Below, one piece after another: positions 60,193 to 64,000 of a stretch of 64,000 bases of DNA; position 1 is the first letter of the stretch, and each line of letters begins with the position of its first letter. The notes under the pieces are model-generated. The model did no database searches, was not told the origin of the DNA, and saw nothing but the letters and a program-made list of their open reading frames with translations. The DNA is from Acridotheres tristis. Its lineage: Eukaryota > Chordata > Aves > Passeriformes > Sturnidae. Location: contig CM072904.1 of NCBI GenBank assembly GCA_037013685.1, positions 1,054,001-1,118,000 of the forward strand. The letters are read 5' to 3'. Position numbers and translations under genes: made by a program.

Positions 60193-61729
60193 GGGGAGGG
60201 TCTGCACCTCCTGCAAAGACCTTGCTGCTTTATCTTCCTGCTTGATCCCAAAGTGTTCCTGATGTTGTTTTTTGGAGCATCTATCCCAGCCTAAGTGAAA
60301 TACAAACATCCCCCAGCACCTACAGCAAACAACAGGCAAAGAGAAGCAGAGAAATCAGCAGTGGTCAGAGTTGTACCCTTGAAATATTTTTAATGAACAG
60401 GAATCAGAGAAGGGGAACACCAGTAATGGGATTTGGAGCCTTCTGGACCCTGCAGACTTTGTGAGGGTCATTGATGGACAAAGATGGAATGGCTGCCAGG
60501 TACTTCCAGTCAGAGCTGGTTCATCTCCTCAGACATCAGCAGGACAATCAAATTATGGCTCCAGAGCTCAGTAACTGCAGAGCTGGCTGAAAACATTATA
60601 AATATGGTTTGTGGAGGAGCAGTAGCATCAGTCATCTACAGAACCCTGCTGGGGGGACTGGAAAGTGATAATTTCTAAGAATAAAGTAATAGGTACGACT
60701 TAACCTATTTTGCATCTTGAATTCCATGAATTGCTGTCCAGATTTATGAGAGTTCCTCCTCTGCTATTGCACATCTCTTTTCTCTGTTCATTTTCAAGGA
60801 GACTTCCTATATTGAGTCCAAACCAGTGACAGAAAAGGTAATTTCTGAATTTCAAAAGGGCCTTTTCCATCTGAGGGAAGAAAGGCTCAAAAGTCTGAAA
60901 GATTTTTTCTCTTGTGGAAGGGGACACAGGATGACATGAGGGACATGGGCCTTTGTTTGCCTCTCCCCAGGCTCTGTTGTCCCAAAAAAGTGAGCTTTGG
61001 AGGGTTGATGTGTTTTCTCCCCATGGGAAGTGACCTGCAGGAATTTCCCTGCTTTCCTCTGCATATATCCCAGTAAGGACAAAGAAACAGAAGCCAACAG
61101 GGTTCCCATTAATCTGCAATTAATAAATCAGCACAAATTACTGTTATTGTAACCCCAGGTCCTGGAAAATGGACAGATGGGTTTTACTAAAAGAGAATTT
61201 ATCTCCAGGCTCTTGTGGCTCTACCTGACTTTCCCTGTCCCTCATTCCAGATTTATCTCTTCATTTGGCTTTCAGAGGAGACCACAGAGCAAGACCCAAA
61301 AAGATCTTTGTGGTTCAAGTTCACTTTTGCAATCAGGCTTGTGGGTTCAGCTTAGCTGAGCCTGGTGGGGATGGAAATGATCCTCTGAAAAATTAATGTC
61401 TTTCCTTTCTGTGCAAAGAGGACAAATGTTCAGGATGTGTTTTGCTGAATTCTTAATTTCTGCAGTAGCTGATATTAATGCCAGAGCTCCTCTCTCAGTG
61501 ACCCTGCTGCAATGCAGAGCACAAACTCTGATGCTGCTGCTGAACACCAGCCTGGGCCAGAGATGACTTTTCCCAGGGGACCTGACCCTGGAACCCCTTT
61601 GATCCATCATCCATCATCTCCTTCTCCTTCAGAGACAGAGCTTGGCTAGAGGGGGAAGGAGGGAGAAGTGGTTCATATCCAAATGCTGCAATAGTAAATG
61701 TGGGAGGCAGGGAGGGAAGCTCTGCATTG
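60193..61729. other. unique sequence, no gene seen
   Basis: Downstream of the tRNA. Apart from the T-run, nothing was recognised. Confidence 0.4.
60268..60273 (+). terminator. first T-run after the tRNA, possible Pol III terminator
   Basis: This six-base T-run is the first run of four or more T downstream of the tRNA, but it starts 75 bases after the gene end. Pol III genes usually stop within about 25 bases, so either the precursor has a long trailer or termination uses a weaker signal such as the TTT at about 60220. Confidence 0.35.
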
Positions 61730-61903
61730 TCCCCAGGGAATGGGCACGGCCCCGAGGCTGCCAGAGCTCCAGGAGCGTTTGGACAGCGCTGCCAGGGATG
61801 GACAGGCTGGGATTGTTGGGGGGTCTGGGCAGGGACAGGGGCTGCACTCAATGATCCCTGTGGGTCCATCCCAACTCAGGAGATTCCAGGATTCTGTAAT
61901 TCC
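61730..61903 (+). mobile_element. CR1 LINE, 3' end, young copy
   Basis: It begins GTCCCCAGGGAATGGGCACG, continues CAGAGCTCCAGGAGCGTTTG and CAGGCTGGGATTGTTGGGGG, and ends CCAACTCAGGAGATTCCAGG plus ATTCTGTAATTCC. The first 115 bases are identical to the copies at 50414 and 52167. The terminus is complete. Confidence 0.93.
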
Positions 61904-62922
61904 ATGGTCTTTGTTGCCTGTGAGGTGGAAATGCTGCAGAGGTGTTCAGAGATGTGGGAAGGTCGTGCAGCTCTGCCACAGGGATGGCACCAGGCTGGTC
62001 CCCATGGGTTTGTTCAGGGACAAGGTTGTGACCTGCCCAATCCACAGCCAGACTGGCTCTTATTGCTTTGTTTAGGGAGATTTAAAGGTGTCTTCCTGAC
62101 TATCCCTGAAAACTTGTTTTTCATATTCTCCTCACAACTTCAGAATATAATTTCTAGTTTTTAAACCCATCCTGGACTCTGTGCATTTTTTCTGAAATAC
62201 TTTTCATGCCTGGGTCTCCCTCCAAGGGTTCCATCAAGCTGGACAGAGAAATAATTTCTTTCCTTATGAGCAACACTGAATTTTGTGGCCCAGCAGCCTT
62301 GCACCATTGAGGTGCCCCAATCCAAGGACTGTGTTACAGAGCTGCATTTCCACCTCCACTTCACTCCTAGGGAAGGCCACAAATGCCTCAACTAATCCAT
62401 TTCTTAAGACATGTGGGAAACAAAAAATAGTTTAATCCAGGGAGCAAAGCCTTGAGCCAGAGCCAGTGAAAATGTTTCCATATTTAAAGAGGTTTTGGAC
62501 TTAGAAATACAATTGACACTAATGTTAAAATCCAACATACACAGGGATCAAAGGGGAGCTTTGTAGCCTCAGCCAGAGAAAAAATAATTAATAAAGTTGG
62601 TAGGACTGCAGAATTCAGAGTGGGAAAAAAATCACCCAAATTTATCTATTTTCCAGTTCGCAATGAATATGGTCAATCGATTTTTCCAAACAAGATATTG
62701 TGGGTTTAACGATAATGTTTAAAAAACAAATAGGAAATGTTTCTGAAATAATATGAAAAAATATGAAATAATAGCTCCATGTTCCAGTGTGCCAGGAGCA
62801 GGGAGCTGCACAGCATCCACAGGGATGTGCCCATCCACATCTCTGCCCATCTTTCACTCATGTCCAAGATGATTTCTCCAAAGCCTTGGTGCAAAGTCTT
62901 TCCCAGGGACATTGTCATCTGC
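61904..62922. other. unique sequence, no gene seen
   Basis: Unique DNA between two CR1 copies. A+T-rich with A-runs near 62440-62760. Nothing recognised. Confidence 0.4.
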
Positions 62923-63112
62923 CAGCCTTTTAAGCATTGGAACAGGTTCTGAAGGGAAGTGCTGGAGTCACCATCCCTGGAAATGTTCAGAAAACAAGTA
63001 GATGTGGCACTTTGAAATAAGGTACTTTGAGATGTGGTTTAGTGGGCACAGGGGTGTTTGGCCAAAGGCTGGACTTGATCCTGGAGGTCTTTTCCAGCCT
63101 CAGTGTTTCAGG
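62923..63112 (+). mobile_element. CR1 LINE, older 3' fragment
   Basis: It contains AAGCATTGGAACAGGTTCTG, GTGCTGGAGTCACCATCCCT, AAGTAGATGTGGCACTTTG, GATGTGGTTTAGTGGGCACA and CTGGAGGTCTTTTCCAGCCT, the 3' end of the same older CR1 type as the reversed copies at 17416 and 18551. A short internal duplication (GATGTGGCACTTTG / GTACTTTGAGATGTGG) is present. Confidence 0.9.
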
Positions 63113-63436
63113 AATCTCCTGGAGCCTCTGAAATCACCACCTGAGCCCCAAGGCCTGAAAAGAGCATAAAATACAGCACTGACAGCTCCAGGGAGAGCTG
63201 CTGGCTGCCCCAGAGGCTGAATGCAGACACTAAAACCTGATGTGAACATGGTCCTGCTGCTACCCAAGACTTCCAAGGCACCTTCCCAGCAGCACTGAAA
63301 ATCCTGGTGGCTCATTTGACTGCCCATTGCTTTGGAATGTGTGAGCCTCTTGCAAACACAGCAGCCCTGGCAGCCAGCAAAGCTCAGCTCTGTGCTGGAC
63401 ACACAGCTCAGAATGGAAAGATTATCACTTATCACC
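63113..63436. other. unique sequence, no gene seen
   Basis: Short interval between a CR1 copy and an LTR. Nothing recognised. Confidence 0.4.
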
Positions 63437-64000
63437 TGTCTTGGGTTGCAGTACAGGATGTGCCCAAAAGTCTGGATTCTGTCCCCATCTGTTAAAGCAG
63501 GTCTGGCAGTGATCCTGATCTCTGGGGGAGATCTCCTCTGTTCATGTTCCAGCTGTTCACCCAGCTGTTGCAGTGTTCTTTATCTTTCCCACAGCCCATC
63601 CTCCCTCCAGGAGATCTCTCCTGTCCATGGCCATGCAGTCCCAGGGCAGGGCTGATCAAATTCCATCATCCCATGGGGAGATGCTCCAGCCAGGGGAGGA
63701 GCCGAGCATTTCCTACCCAGATCAAAGGGGAGATTTGGAACAGCAGAGCAGCCTTTTCCCACTGGATCCCAGAGGAAAACCAGAGCCTTGCACATCATCC
63801 CTGCAGCTTTGGAGGAAAACTGCACCTTGTGCAGGAGCCCTGCTCCAGCAGAACCACATCTGTCCCTGCAGGAGGATGCAGCCACCATGGAATGGGACTG
63901 CACCAAGCCCTGACTGACTGACGGGGGCACCTTGGATTCTCACTCTGGCCGTGTTTTGGGTTTGTTCTCTGTAATACTGGATTTCTCTTTTAATTTTCCT
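63437..64000 (+). mobile_element. ERVL-like LTR, cut by the window end
   Basis: The element starts TGTCTTGGGTTGCAGTACAG. Its segment 63457-63776 aligns without gaps to 16182-16501 with four differences by hand count. After that it keeps the stretch GAGGAAAACTGCACCTTGTG and CAGAACCACATCTGTCC shared with the copy at 27229 and missing from the one at 16161. The last 80 bases diverge from both. Whether a provirus or a solo LTR follows cannot be seen, and the 5' flank (TCACC) cannot be checked for duplication. Confidence 0.85.

Noticed and set aside
16161..64000. LTRs at 16161 and 63437 as the two ends of one provirus
   Set aside because: They are 47 kb apart with no viral genes between them, and the first has its own complete target duplication.

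Overview
The window looks like a stretch of bird nuclear DNA, most likely from a songbird. Three things point there: about twenty fragments of CR1 LINEs with avian-type 3' ends, solo LTRs of endogenous retroviruses of the kind found in passerine genomes, and vertebrate-type unique sequence between them. The family assignments come from remembered sequence features and not from a search. I found no protein-coding gene. The open reading frames are short, lack a recognisable domain and mostly lie over CR1, minisatellites or G+C-rich unique sequence. The longest (336 codons from 11381) is produced by a 61-bp minisatellite.

The one gene I can support is a nuclear tRNA-Thr at 60120-60192 with anticodon AGT. 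Its arms pair completely and both internal promoter boxes are present. Its body resembles the vertebrate tRNA-Thr-TGT family more than the usual AGT family, which makes it the most gene-like and most interesting item here.

Layout. 1-5.4 kb: unique DNA with two short CR1 pieces. 5.4-5.9 kb: a solo LTR with a 4-bp target duplication. 5.9-12.4 kb: unique DNA, two CR1 copies, a G-quadruplex-like run and the 61-bp minisatellite. 12.4-18.8 kb: three CR1 copies, an ERVL-like solo LTR and a pentanucleotide microsatellite. 18.8-27.2 kb: mostly unique, with one possible SINE relic. 27.2-29.4 kb: a second ERVL-like solo LTR and a CR1. 29.4-45 kb: unique DNA with a mildly CpG-rich patch, six CR1 copies and a decayed LINE. 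45-52.4 kb: a hexanucleotide repeat, a 19/18-bp minisatellite, a reverse-transcriptase relic and two CR1 copies. 52.4-59.4 kb: unique, with one splice-site-flanked candidate exon. 59.4-64 kb: CR1, tRNA, two more CR1 copies and an ERVL-like LTR cut by the window edge.

No genes work together here: there is no operon, array or pathway. The informative signals are the tRNA, a set of nearly identical and therefore young CR1 3' ends with intact CpG sites, solo LTRs with target duplications, and two minisatellites with higher-order structure. I saw no convincing undescribed system.
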